A stretch of 64,000 nt of DNA from Actinomadura opuntiae (GCF_030283205.1 NZ_JASNWF010000009.1:1-64000), one strand, 5' to 3'; counted from the stretch's first letter, positions 1 to 8,340 are shown. Notes: generated by a model from the letters alone, not told the origin. Numbers and translations: made by a program.

Positions 1-122
1 ACCGGCGCCTGACCATCCGCTACGAACGCCACGGCCACCTGTTCAACGCCTTCCTCGTCCTGGCCGCCGCCATCACCTGCTACAAGAAGCTCGCCAAACA
101 GCCCACATGAGACACGCTCTTA
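1..122 (+). mobile_element. Right end of an IS5-family insertion sequence
   Basis: The window opens inside an insertion sequence. The last 35 codons of its transposase are followed within a dozen bases by GACACGCTCTTAG, which resembles a terminal repeat of actinobacterial IS5-group elements. The outer edge at about 122 is placed where the reading frame of the interrupted neighbour on the minus strand stops looking native. The left end and most of the transposase lie outside the window, so the inverted-repeat assignment cannot be confirmed here. Confidence 0.65.
3..110 (+). CDS. IS5-family transposase, C-terminal fragment (cut by window edge)
   Basis: Only the last 35 residues are present, reading RRLTIRYERHGHLFNAF and then a hydrophobic stretch ending in YKKLAKQPT before a TGA stop. 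The pattern of a basic R-Y-E-R-H segment followed by a helix of the type FLxLAAAITCYKKL is the usual C-terminus of DDE transposases of the IS5/IS112 group, just after the catalytic glutamate region. The gene is partial only because the window starts here. Whether the full copy is intact is unknown. Confidence 0.65.
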   Translation, partial: RRLTIRYERHGHLFNAFLVLAAAITCYKKLAKQPT

Positions 123-822
123 GGTCCTGTCGCGAAATACCCAGAAAGCTTGGGTCGCCGGACACCTCATAAGTACCTTCGGTTGATTCTGAGGCATCCA
201 GGACCTGAAAGCGGAATCGCCAAATGTCTCCACGCTGCACAATCTCACGAATCACGATTGGCTGCCCGGTCGGCATCCGAACTGTCTTCAACTCCAGTGG
301 CTGGCCCGCATCCAGCGCCAGGTAGGTTGTTCCGGAAGGGGCCACCAGCGGCAGGACAGCTGCGAGCCCATTGATCAGATCGCGAGCGAGGTCCGGAAGC
401 CAAGTGAGTGCTTCGTCGACTACGTTCATCGACACGATCCCGTGCCCAGCGTGTTTGTTGCGATGCGCTGACCATGCGTTCACCCGCCGCCGCAATGCCG
501 CATCGCCACCGGTGGTCCAAGCGTCCGCAGCCCGCCACCCGTTCTGGCGTGCCAATGCGGCCGCCTCTGAGATGACTTTTTCAAAAATGCCATCCGATGG
601 CCGCAACATTCGCTCAGCCAGCACCGGGAGAGGCCCGTCCTCCACGTCATCGACGAAGTTCGTGCAGTACTCGAGCAATGACATGGCAGTTGTCTGCAGA
701 ATCGACCGCACCGTCGACAGAAGGAATTGGTATTGATGCGAGCGCTCGTGACGGTACAGAACCGAATCTAGCTGATCGAGATATAGCTCGCTTGACGGGC
801 GCAGAGTGTTATCGTCCCCCAT
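73..822 (-). pseudogene. HEPN-like hypothetical protein, 3' end replaced by the IS
   Basis: The product reads 249 residues, mostly predicted helical in the first 140 positions. A segment RNKHAGH at about residues 121-127 fits the R-x5-H pattern of HEPN ribonuclease domains, but no family could be named with certainty. From about residue 170 it becomes strand-rich (TYLALDAG, PIVIREIV, WRFRFQVLD). The last 16 or so residues, from about position 122 downward, are encoded by the antisense of the IS end, so the native C-terminus is missing. The start is the ATG at 822. HEPN proteins are common in defence and toxin loci, which fits the mobile setting, but that function is inference. Confidence 0.5.
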
Positions 823-1354
823 GTCGCGACCTTACACGAAAACACCTAGTCAAGGAGTTGCCGATACCGGCCACTGCCTGTCGATACCTCCAAGAGGCAT
901 GAAATAGGACGAACAGGGTGCTACTTCCGTCGAATACGGGCAGGAGCGTACCAGGGAGTCCGCATCGCCAGACGAACTCCTATATACTGAAGAGTTGGCA
1001 CCCGATGTATACACTCGGTCACAGGAAGTCCGATCACGCGTTTCGACTTGTACGTAGGTGCTGGTCCGTGAGAGTCGGCATCTAAATGCCACGACCTACC
1101 GTCGGCCCGCCGCAGCCGGACAGGCCAAGGACGCGAAGCTGAACAAGGCGGTCAGCCTAGCTATGGCCGACCGCCCCACCAATCAGGCGAATCACCGCGT
1201 GCCTGCGCTGCCCTCCTCCCCTCGCACCAGAAGAACTCGTCGCAGATGGGAATCCGTCGCTGTCAGCACGCATGGACGACCGTCACGGCTACTACTAGAG
1301 TTGCGGGCTTCTGGGATCCGCCAGCCCTCTCCCGCTGGCGTGCAGCTGTTGCGG
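823..1354. other. Gene-poor stretch, GC lower than the chromosome
   Basis: No reading frame here has convincing actinobacterial codon use or a recognisable protein. The base composition is clearly lower in GC than the core genes to the right. An integrative element would normally keep an excisionase or replication initiator upstream of its integrase, and none is visible, so the element end looks eroded. Confidence 0.5.
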
Positions 1355-2698
1355 CTATCGGGTGGTTGAGCGGCTGCGGGTTCTGGCTAGGGCTTCCAGG
1401 GCTGTTTCGTCGGCGTCGGGGAGGGTGTGCAGGTAGCGCTCCGTGGTGGCGATGGAGGCGTGGCCGAGGCGTTCTTTGACTATCTGGAGGTCAGCGCCTC
1501 CGTTGAGGAGCCAGGAGGCGTGGGCGTGGCGTAGGTCGCGCATGGTCGGCCTGAAGTCGAGGCCGGCGGCGGCGATGGCCGGGTACCAGATGTTGCGCCG
1601 GAACCAGTCGTTGGGGATGTGGCCGTCCGTCATGCGGGTGCGGAGGGGGCGCGGGTTGTCCTTGCCTTTGGAGCGGCGGGCGGCTCGGTAGAGGGCGAAG
1701 GCTCCGCGGCAGTAGTCGCAGCGGCATCTGCCGGCGGTGTAGCCGCTGAGGGTTCCGTGGTTGTAGGTGCGGCCCTTGTCGTTGGGTTCGGTGCGGCCGA
1801 GGGTTGCCGGGTCGGGGATCTCGGTGATGCGGGCGCGGGGCTTGTCTTGGGGCGGCATCTGGAAGAGGAGGTCGTCTCGGGTGAGGCGCGCCGTCCTGAT
1901 GTGGTCTTCGAGCTTCTCGGTCATCTGGGCGCTGAGCTTGAAGCGGCGGTACTCCTTGTCCTTCGGGTAGTCCTTGACGAGGAAGTGGCCGCCGTCCGGG
2001 TGGAACTTCGGGTTGAGCTCCACCACCGTGCGGCTGACCGTGAGGATGCGGGTTCTGAGGTTGAGGTCCTTGGGGCGCAGCTCGCTGAGCTCGCCCCAGC
2101 GGAGGCCGCTCTCGATCTCGGTTTCGGTGAGGAGGCGGAAGGTCCCCTCGGGGAGCGCGTGGTAGATGTCGTCGAACTGCTCCGGCGTGACGATCTTGAG
2201 CGGCTTGCGGACGACGGGCGGGGCCTTCACTCCGCGGCAGGGGTGCAGGAAGGTGACCTGGTCTTCCAGCGCCGTGGTGAAGATGGCACTGAGGATGATT
2301 TTGGTGCAGCGGATGGTCACGGGTTTCATGCCCTGCTTCTTGAGCTTGGCGATCCAGGCGCGGACGTGCTCGGGGAGGATGTCGACCATCCGCATGCGGC
2401 CGAACTCCGGCATGATGTGCTTGTAGATGGTGTAGGTGTAACCCTCTCGCGTGCTGGCCTCCATCTCATGGTTCGGGAGCCAGGTGTTCTCGACGTAGTC
2501 TTGGAAGCGCTGCCTTCCGCGTGCGGGTTCTCCGGTTCTTCCTTCTGAGACCTTTACTTCGGCGCGTTGCCATGCTTTTTCTGCTTCCTTCTTGCTTGCA
2601 TAGGTTCCGGCCGATCTCCGCTGACCCCGGATGTCGTCGTAGTAGGCCGTGTAGCGAGGCTTGCCGTCCTTGCCTACTCTTTTGCGTGTCTGCCCCAC
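1355..2698 (-). CDS. int: Tyrosine-family site-specific integrase
   Basis: This 447-residue phage/AICE-type integrase starts at a GTG at 2698. It has an N-terminal arm-binding region (AP2-like, GKPRYTAYYDD), a SAM-like core-binding domain around residues 60-170, and a catalytic domain with the first Arg in SGLRWGEL, the second in DLRHAHASWLL and the box-II end LGHASIATTERYLH carrying the nucleophile Tyr. The usual His of H-x-x-R is Arg (MRDLR). An insert near residues 320-345 (YTAGRCRCDYCRGAF) carries three cysteines and looks like a small metal-binding loop found in some actinobacterial integrases. Its 5' end faces the tRNA-Pro fragment at 2867, the usual geometry of int beside its att site. 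It seems intact. Confidence 0.93.
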   Translation of the reverse strand: MGQTRKRVGKDGKPRYTAYYDDIRGQRRSAGTYASKKEAEKAWQRAEVKVSEGRTGEPARGRQRFQDYVENTWLPNHEMEASTREGYTYTIYKHIMPEFGRMRMVDILPEHVRAWIAKLKKQGMKPVTIRCTKIILSAIFTTALEDQVTFLHPCRGVKAPPVVRKPLKIVTPEQFDDIYHALPEGTFRLLTETEIESGLRWGELSELRPKDLNLRTRILTVSRTVVELNPKFHPDGGHFLVKDYPKDKEYRRFKLSAQMTEKLEDHIRTARLTRDDLLFQMPPQDKPRARITEIPDPATLGRTEPNDKGRTYNHGTLSGYTAGRCRCDYCRGAFALYRAARRSKGKDNPRPLRTRMTDGHIPNDWFRRNIWYPAIAAAGLDFRPTMRDLRHAHASWLLNGGADLQIVKERLGHASIATTERYLHTLPDADETALEALARTRSRSTTR

Positions 2699-2866
2699 GG
2701 GGCTTCACACCTCCCAGGCTTGATCATCTGACCCTCATTTGACCCCGGACTATGTGTGACAGCGTGATGCTGGCCATCACTCACTGGCAACAAGGCAGGC
2801 CGTCTACCTGGGACTTTACCGCGAAGCGGCGTTGATCGCATGGCTAGGTATGTGCGTGATCATGGG

Positions 2867-2908
2867 TTCGGGATGAAGAGGTCGTGGGTTCAAATCCCGC
2901 CACCCCGA
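2867..2908 (+). other. attachment site: 3' fragment of tRNA-Pro(CGG)
   Basis: The sequence starts with an anticodon loop TTCGGGA (anticodon CGG) and runs through a 3' anticodon-stem strand TGAAG, a variable region, a T-arm GTGGG-TTCAAAT-CCCGC and the acceptor strand CACCCCG plus discriminator A. The bases just before the loop (CATGGG) cannot pair with TGAAG, so the 5' half of the tRNA is absent. This is what remains on one side when a tyrosine integrase recombines at a tRNA 3' end. The intact tRNA-Pro would be at the other element end, left of the window. Confidence 0.8.
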
Positions 2909-2919
2909 CAGAAACCGCC

Positions 2920-2955
2920 AGAGGCCCGGTCCCTCCGATGAGGGGCCGGGCCTCT
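2920..2955 (+). terminator. Hairpin after the tRNA-Pro fragment
   Basis: AGAGGCCCGGTCCC at 2920-2933 pairs with GGGGCCGGGCCTCT at 2942-2955 with a single T-G wobble and an 8-base loop. It lies 11 bases after the tRNA fragment, so it is probably the original terminator of the chromosomal tRNA-Pro gene left behind at the att junction. Confidence 0.75.
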
Positions 2956-3130
2956 GAGCTGGTGGGATTCAGTGCGTACGGGACCGTATGGTTACGGGCT
3001 CCAAGATGGTCGAACTGTCTCCCTTAGACAGCGGATCGCCGGCGCTGGTCGAGACTCGGACCAGACGTTATCCGGCATCCGACGCCTCGGCGAAGATTCA
3101 ATTGCGGAGAAGACGTTGAATGCCACGCGG

Positions 3131-3609
3131 TCAGGCGGCTGTCGCGGCCAATAGGGTTTGCATCATACCCGCGACCGTGCCGATGACCGTCAGAGCGGTC
3201 ATGAGAGTCTGCTTCCGCTCGATGGTCGGCTGTTCCGGTGGGGGTTCGCTGTAGTGGGGAGCCGACTCCTCACCAGGACGAGGTGCTGGCGCGGTCACTT
3301 GGCGAGGGTTGCGACGAAAGCCGAGCATCCTCAGGAGAGCGTCAGTTTTGTAAACCGCATGGGACGGCTGGTGGATACAAGCCATGAGACGCCCGTTGGC
3401 GGGATTCTTGCAGGGAAATCCCCTGCTCGTCTCGACACCGCACAGCGTGGGCACGGCGCACAGCTCGTAGTACGCCCATGTCAGTAACGGCAAGATCCAT
3501 AGTCTGGGTGACCGGACTGCCAGGCCAGTGCCGCCAGAAGGATGACCGCACCCCACCAGATCAAGATCGCATTGCGTCGCTTCTCAGCTTTGGTCAGTCG
3601 CCGCCCCAT
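3131..3609 (-). pseudogene. Two-helix membrane protein with Cys-rich loop, frameshifted
   Basis: Two overlapping frames form one plausible protein. The first frame starts at the ATG at 3609 after GGGGAG, gives a basic head (MGRRLTKAEKRRN) and a membrane helix (AILIWWGAVILLAALAWQ), then stops at 3481. The other frame continues from about 3500 with a second helix (LWILPLLTWAYYEL), a cysteine-bearing segment (CAVPTLCGVE, GFPCKNPANGRLMAC) and a C-terminal hydrophobic helix ending at 3131. An indel near CCCAGAC joins them. It may be a real frameshift, a recoding event or a sequencing error. The family is an uncharacterised actinobacterial accessory protein, and no function is offered. Confidence 0.55.
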
Positions 3610-4096
3610 CGCTCTCCCCGTCCCGCCGTTGCTGCTCCACGGGGGCAGCGTAGAGACAGTGGTTTCGTCCGTGAATGCACTTCGACACACAAGGCCCCGG
3701 AATAGAAATGATCTACAATCCTCTTTCGTTCTGATCAGTTGTTCCCTCAAGCGTCCCGTTGGGACCTCCCCGAAGGCTGTTGGCCCGCGGGTTCGGAACG
3801 GAGTGGTACGGACCGATCATGACGTGATGCGCCAACCCCGCCGAGCCGCGCTCGCATCTCACCCGGCACAGCGCGTCCACGAAGAGTCGTGCACCGAGAA
3901 CGGGAGCGGAGCCCGTGGGCTAGATCGTGCTTCATCGGAGTGGCGGCGGTACTGGTCTTATGGCTGCATGCTCCATCCGGAGCAGTGGTTCTGCTTCGGT
4001 GCCAGCTCCGCCGCTGGGAGCTCGGCCGGTTCCCGGCTCCGTGGGGGCTTGGGAACCAAGCGGGAATAGTGGCTATACCGGGCATATCATGCCTGC
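3610..4096. other. Intergenic, no supported gene
   Basis: Open frames exist on both strands but show no family resemblance and no consistent third-position GC. The region has lower GC than the core genes. It separates the frameshifted membrane protein from the restriction gene, and holds the promoters of both. Confidence 0.45.
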
Positions 4097-5260
4097 ATGG
4101 GTCTCTCGGTGATCACTCGGGAGGCGGTCCTCGATGCCGTCGCCGAGTGTGACCGGCTCGGGCGCGACCGGTTTCTTGAGCAGTACGGTTTCGAGCGAGC
4201 GCGCCGGTACTTGCTGCATTACGGCGGTGCCTTCTACGACTCCAAGGCCGTCGTCGGCGTGGCTCACCGGTACGTGACGGGGCGTCCGCTGTCCGCTGGC
4301 GAGTTCTCTGGCGGACAGCAAAGGGTCGGTCGGCTCCTTGAGCGTTTGGGTTTCGATGTGGTCGCCGAGGAGCCGTCTTCGCCTCGGAAGCGGCTCCTTG
4401 AGGTCCTCGGAACACTTCGCGTGGCCAACACCGCTGAGGGAACCGCTCGCCATCAACCCATAACCCTTCTTTGGGCTCTGGGGCGGGCGGCGCACCGTCG
4501 CCCGCGCTTGGTCCCTTGGTGGGATGCACACCCGGAGCTGCGCGGGCTCATGCGTGGATACGGCCAGCCCAGCTCGAACGCGACTCCCGAGTTCCCCGTT
4601 CTCGCACTTGCTCGTACGGATCTGTGGGAACTACAAGGCCACGTGGGTCCCATCCCGCCAGCACATGGCCGACCGGCTGCGTGGCTTGAAGAGCAGAATC
4701 CGTCATGCGGACTGAAGACCTGGGTTTATGAGCTCGTCGCGTCCAATGAGTCCGCGCGCGCGGAGGCCGTCAAGCTGCTCGGCAGTACATTTTTCGACGG
4801 CAACATCCCTGAAGGATTGCTAGAGGAAGTTGGTCTGCGCCGGGCGGGAAACACGACCGTGGGACCGAGTCCCCTGGAGACCTATCTGCGTCTCTGCCGG
4901 ACGGTAGAGGCGGCGGAGGCACGTGGCGACCATGATCGCACCACGCGCACCGCCCGCGAGCAGCCCGTGCGCTCCGCGGCCGCAGTCAGGGCCGTCCTGA
5001 TCCGAAGTGCCGGGCGCTGCGAGAATCCGACCTGCGCAGGTCAACCGGACGACGTCACCGAGGACGGCGATCCCATTCTCGAGGTCGACCACGTCCAGAA
5101 CCGAGCAGCATGGGGCCGCGACCACCCGATACAGATGATCGCTCTGTGTCCCAACTGCCACGCCATCAAGACGCGAGGGCGCACGGGCGGGCAGCTTACA
5201 GAACGTCTCCTAGCGGAGGCGCAAGCGAGACATCATGCTTGGGCCTCTCAAGCCGAATGA
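4097..5260 (+). CDS. ScoMcrA/SprMcrA-like type IV restriction endonuclease (SBD-HNH)
   Basis: The 387-residue protein has three parts. Residues 1-75 (ITREAVLDAVAECDRLG, GGAFYDSKAVVGVAHRY, GEFSGG) match the N-terminal head of ScoMcrA-type enzymes. Residues 95-260 resemble the sulfur-binding domain (HQPITLLWALGRA, PEFPVLALARTDLWEL, AEAVKLLGSTFF) that reads phosphorothioate DNA in ScoMcrA and SprMcrA. Residues 300-375 form an HNH nuclease with a CxxxxC...CxxC zinc site (CENPTC, ILEVDHVQNRAAW, CPNCHAIK) and catalytic DH. Such enzymes cut DNA that carries the dnd phosphorothioate modification, and so restrict incoming modified DNA. It stands alone, with no dnd genes in view. Sulfur-binding pocket residues were not verified by alignment. 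Confidence 0.82.
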   Translation: MGLSVITREAVLDAVAECDRLGRDRFLEQYGFERARRYLLHYGGAFYDSKAVVGVAHRYVTGRPLSAGEFSGGQQRVGRLLERLGFDVVAEEPSSPRKRLLEVLGTLRVANTAEGTARHQPITLLWALGRAAHRRPRLVPWWDAHPELRGLMRGYGQPSSNATPEFPVLALARTDLWELQGHVGPIPPAHGRPAAWLEEQNPSCGLKTWVYELVASNESARAEAVKLLGSTFFDGNIPEGLLEEVGLRRAGNTTVGPSPLETYLRLCRTVEAAEARGDHDRTTRTAREQPVRSAAAVRAVLIRSAGRCENPTCAGQPDDVTEDGDPILEVDHVQNRAAWGRDHPIQMIALCPNCHAIKTRGRTGGQLTERLLAEAQARHHAWASQAE

Positions 5261-5594
5261 CTGCTACCTAGTCGCGGTCTCGACGGTCGCCCGGCTATAG
5301 AGGTCTCAGACGGGGCGCCTCACGCTGCATCAGGTGATGTCCACGTTGGCGCGGTAGTGAAGAGCGCCGGGGGTCGTTGGCGCTTGCTCGGACGCTATCT
5401 CATGCTGTCTGAACCCTTCAGTCAAATGCGGTCATGTGCGATCATTTCGACTGCCATGCATGCAAAGCGAAGGAGCCTTCGATAGCCATGCCCGTGAAAC
5501 CGGTAGGCGCCTTGACCGAAGCGTCCTGGCACGTCGTACCGCCTGGTGTCGCCTGATGGCCCTCGGTTTCCGAGGTAACGACGAGTGGCGCGAC
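5261..5594. other. Intergenic upstream of the AbiGi-like gene
   Basis: The frame of the next gene stays open back to 5436, but the added residues are basic and low in complexity and show no resemblance to the family. No other gene, RNA or repeat was seen. Confidence 0.4.
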
Positions 5595-6194
5595 ATGTCG
5601 GAGTACCTGGTCCATCTCACGAACCGGATCGCTTTCACGCGAATCCTCGGTGATGGAGAGCTTCGAGCCTCTCGTAGGCCGTTCGGGGCCGCCCGCCGGG
5701 TTCGCGATGTCGAAGTCCCCCAGCAGTCGGTCTGTCTCAGCGAGATTCCGCTCGACTATCTCTCCCGGCTCGTGGACCGGCGCGGCGAGTTCGGCGTCGG
5801 TTACGCCAAACGGGCCGTCGCCCTGGCGGGTGGCGCCCCTGTCTGGTACCTGCGCAAGGACTCGCCCGTGGCGAACGAGTTCAAACGGTTGGTGAGCAAT
5901 GCGTGCGGGGAGGACGGGCGACCGGAGCGTCAGGACGATCCCATCTGGAACCTCACCCCCTACATCGACTTCCCGGGTGCTTACTGGGAAACCGAGTACG
6001 AGTTCGAGTGGGAGCGAGAGTGGAGGATCGATGGGCTCGAGGTGAACGCGGACGAGGTGCGGTTCCTGTTCGCGCCGGAGCCGTATCACGATGGCACGGC
6101 CCGGCTTTGGACCGGTGGACCGACTCCCGCGATCATCGACACCGCATGGCCCATGGACCGAATCCAGGATGTGCTGGCCGATCGGAATCTGTGA
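5595..6194 (+). CDS. AbiGi-like protein (DUF2743 family)
   Basis: About 199 residues if the ATG at 5595 is used. Further in-frame starts exist at 5556 and 5436, but family resemblance begins at EYLVHLTNRIAFTRIL. The pattern of a short N-terminal strand, VPQQSVCLSEIPLDYL, EFGVGYAKRAVALAGGAPVWYL and the C-terminal EYEFEWEREWRI matches AbiGi-type proteins, named for the antitoxin-like half of lactococcal AbiG abortive infection. No AbiGii-like partner is next to it. Together with the type IV nuclease upstream it suggests phage defence. The family call rests on remembered motifs and is moderately sure; the activity of actinobacterial members is not known. Confidence 0.6.
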   Translation: MSEYLVHLTNRIAFTRILGDGELRASRRPFGAARRVRDVEVPQQSVCLSEIPLDYLSRLVDRRGEFGVGYAKRAVALAGGAPVWYLRKDSPVANEFKRLVSNACGEDGRPERQDDPIWNLTPYIDFPGAYWETEYEFEWEREWRIDGLEVNADEVRFLFAPEPYHDGTARLWTGGPTPAIIDTAWPMDRIQDVLADRNL

Positions 6195-6260
6195 GCCGCT
6201 CAGCCCTGCTTGTGGACGGTATCGGGCACCTTGCCGTCCGCCACCCTTCGGGGCGGTGGT

Positions 6261-6938
6261 TCAGGGTTCTAGGGGGAGGTTTGTGGTGGACCAGGTTTGT
6301 ATGCCTTCTTGGTAGAGGCGGAGGTTTTGGTAGCCGAGGGTGGTGAGGGCGGCGGCGAGGTCGGGGGCTCGGGTGCAGGTGGGGTCGGTGGAGTAGATGA
6401 CGATGGGGGCCGTGCGGTCGGGGAGGAGGGCGGCGGCCTTGGTGGGGGCGTCCTCGGCGGTGAGGTTGAGGGCGGTCGGGAGGTGGCGGCGCTCGTAGGC
6501 GGGAGCGGGGAGGGCGTCGACGACGGTGACCGTGCCGGCTTCGATGGCCGCCTGGAGGTCGGCTCGGGAGATCGTCGCGGGGCGGAGGGGGCCGCTCAGG
6601 TGGAGGTTGGCGATGGTCCAGTGGTCGGCGTCGCGGATCAGGACGAGGGTTACCCGGAAGGAGCCGCTGGCGTCGTGGCCTCGGGCGGTGGTGCGCTGGT
6701 TCTGGACGGCGGTGACGATGGCGGCGTCGCCGTAGAGGCGGACGTGGGGGTCGAGGATCTCGAAGTGGTGGTTGGTCAGGTCGCTGTGGCGGGCGGCCCA
6801 CTGCTGTTTGGTCAGGACGAAGCCGACCGGGCCGATGCCGGTGAAGTCGGGGGTCAGCAGGGTGTCGTAGGCGGACGTGTCGCCGGTGCGTTCGGCGTCG
6901 GCCCAGCGGGTGACGAGGTCGAGGATCTCGTTGGTCAT
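6261..6938 (-). CDS. NTF2/SnoaL-like domain fused to a rhodanese-like domain
   Basis: 225 residues from the ATG at 6938, which overlaps the end of the MFS gene by four bases. Residues 1-120 form a SnoaL/DUF4440-type NTF2 fold (ILDLVTRWADAERTGD, LLTPDFTGIGPVGF, FRVTLVLIRDADHWTIANLHLS). Residues 125-225 form a rhodanese fold (ISRADLQAAI, VTVVDALPAPAYERRHLPTALN, GYQNLRLYQEGIQTW). The sulfur-carrying Cys normally found after the VVxY strand is Ser (IVIYSTDPTC), with a Cys four residues later, so classic sulfurtransferase activity is doubtful. It is in the same operon as a multidrug-type exporter under TetR control, so a role in handling the exported or inducing compound is possible but unproven. 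Confidence 0.85.
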   Translation of the reverse strand: MTNEILDLVTRWADAERTGDTSAYDTLLTPDFTGIGPVGFVLTKQQWAARHSDLTNHHFEILDPHVRLYGDAAIVTAVQNQRTTARGHDASGSFRVTLVLIRDADHWTIANLHLSGPLRPATISRADLQAAIEAGTVTVVDALPAPAYERRHLPTALNLTAEDAPTKAAALLPDRTAPIVIYSTDPTCTRAPDLAAALTTLGYQNLRLYQEGIQTWSTTNLPLEP

Positions 6939-8326
6939 CGGACCGGTTCCTTTCGTGCGGTGGAGGTGGGGAGTGACGTTTCGCGGGGTGGGAGGAGGGC
7001 GGCCGGCAGGATCGCCAGGGCGGTCAGGGCCAGGGGCCACCAGAAGGTGTGGGCGAAGGCGGTGGCCGGGGTCGTGGTGGTGAGGTTGTGTTCGAGGACG
7101 ACGGCGTACAGGGCGGTGCCGAGTGCGCCGCCGACGCGTTGGGTGATGTTCAGCAGGGCGGTCGCGCGGGGGATGGCGGCGCGGTCGACGCGGCGGTAGG
7201 CCATGGACATGGCAGGGGCCATGAGGGAGCCGGCGCCGAGGCCCGTGAGCAGGAGCCCCGTCGTCACCAGGGGGTAGCCGGCGGATGGCCAGGTGTAAGT
7301 CAGGAGGCCGGCGGCCAGCAGGGGGAGGCCGGTCAGGATGATCGGTTTGCCCAGGCCGCGGTCGGCGAGCCGTCCGGTGACGGTCAGCGCCACGGCGGCG
7401 CCGACACCCTGCGGGAGCAGCAGCAGCCCGGTCGTCAGCGCGGACTCGTGGTGGACGACCTGGTAGTACAGCGGCAGCAGGAGCATCGAGCCTTGCAGGA
7501 CCGCGCCGATCAGGACCTGGATCGCGGCGGCGGACGAGAACGTCCGGTCGGCGAGGTGGCGCAGGTCGAGCAGTGGGTGGCGGGCGCGCAGGGCATGCCT
7601 TGCGAAGAGGGCGAGCAGGATCGCGCCCGCGAGGGCGGCGGTCTCGGATTTCAGGGTGAACGCCGAGGTGGAGACGGCGTAGACGATCGCGGCGAGTGCG
7701 GGAGAGAGCAGGAGGAGGCCGGGGAGGTCGAGGGATTCGGTTCGTCGGCCGGGGGCGTCCTCCAGCAGCCGCCATGACAGGAGCAGGGCGAGGAGGCCGA
7801 TCGGCACGTTGACGAGGAAGATCCACTGCCAGGCTGCGGCGGAGACCAGCAGCCCGCCGAGGACGGGGCCGAGCATGGGGCCCAGCATCATCGGGACGCC
7901 GATCAGGCCCATCGCGCGGCCCATCCGGTGCGGGCCGGCGGCCTGCGCGACGAGGGACATGCCGACCGGGACGACCATGCCGCCGCCGAGCCCCTGGACG
8001 ACCCGGAAGGCGATGAGGCTCGGCGCCGACCAGGCGAGGGCGCACAGCAGCGAGCCGGCGATGAAGAGGGCGAGCGAGGCCGTCCACACGCGCTTGCCGC
8101 CGAAGCGGTCAGCGGCCCAGCCGGTGAGCGGGATGACCGCGGCGAGGGCGAGCGCGTAGCCGGTGATCACCCACTGGATGGCGGGCAGCGGCGCCGCGAG
8201 GTCGCGCGCCAGAGTGTCGATCGCGACGCTGACGATCGTCGCGTCGAGGACGGTGAGGATCGCGCCGGTCACCACGATGGCTGCGGTGACGGGCAGGCGG
8301 TCCCGGCCGGGGGTCGTGTCCGTCAT
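6935..8326 (-). CDS. DHA2-type MFS drug exporter (EmrB/QacA group)
   Basis: 463 residues with about 14 membrane helices. The motif A-like loop GWAADRFGGKRVW, the motif C-like GVPMMLGPMLGPVLGGLL, and the helix-1 sequence LTVLDATIVSVAIDTL are hallmarks of the DHA2 proton-driven exporters. It begins with the ATG at 8326, and the start codon of the NTF2-rhodanese gene overlaps its stop, so the two are co-transcribed. It is divergent from a TetR regulator, with two palindromes between them. The substrate cannot be told from sequence. Confidence 0.92.
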   Translation of the reverse strand: MTDTTPGRDRLPVTAAIVVTGAILTVLDATIVSVAIDTLARDLAAPLPAIQWVITGYALALAAVIPLTGWAADRFGGKRVWTASLALFIAGSLLCALAWSAPSLIAFRVVQGLGGGMVVPVGMSLVAQAAGPHRMGRAMGLIGVPMMLGPMLGPVLGGLLVSAAAWQWIFLVNVPIGLLALLLSWRLLEDAPGRRTESLDLPGLLLLSPALAAIVYAVSTSAFTLKSETAALAGAILLALFARHALRARHPLLDLRHLADRTFSSAAAIQVLIGAVLQGSMLLLPLYYQVVHHESALTTGLLLLPQGVGAAVALTVTGRLADRGLGKPIILTGLPLLAAGLLTYTWPSAGYPLVTTGLLLTGLGAGSLMAPAMSMAYRRVDRAAIPRATALLNITQRVGGALGTALYAVVLEHNLTTTTPATAFAHTFWWPLALTALAILPAALLPPRETSLPTSTARKEPVR

Positions 8327-8340
8327 GACCCCTCCTCAAT

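Noticed and set aside
850..1092. 80-residue minus-strand frame
   Set aside because: No family, no ribosome site, and Ser/Arg-rich random composition.
6225..6262. CCGCCACCC/GGGCGGTGG hairpin between convergent genes
   Set aside because: Arms pair only partly and no U-tract follows; too weak to call a terminator.
6939..8087. Extension of the NTF2-rhodanese frame through the MFS gene to 8087
   Set aside because: The upstream 380 residues are Arg/Pro-rich shadow of the transporter; the ATG at 6938 overlaps the MFS stop as in a normal operon.
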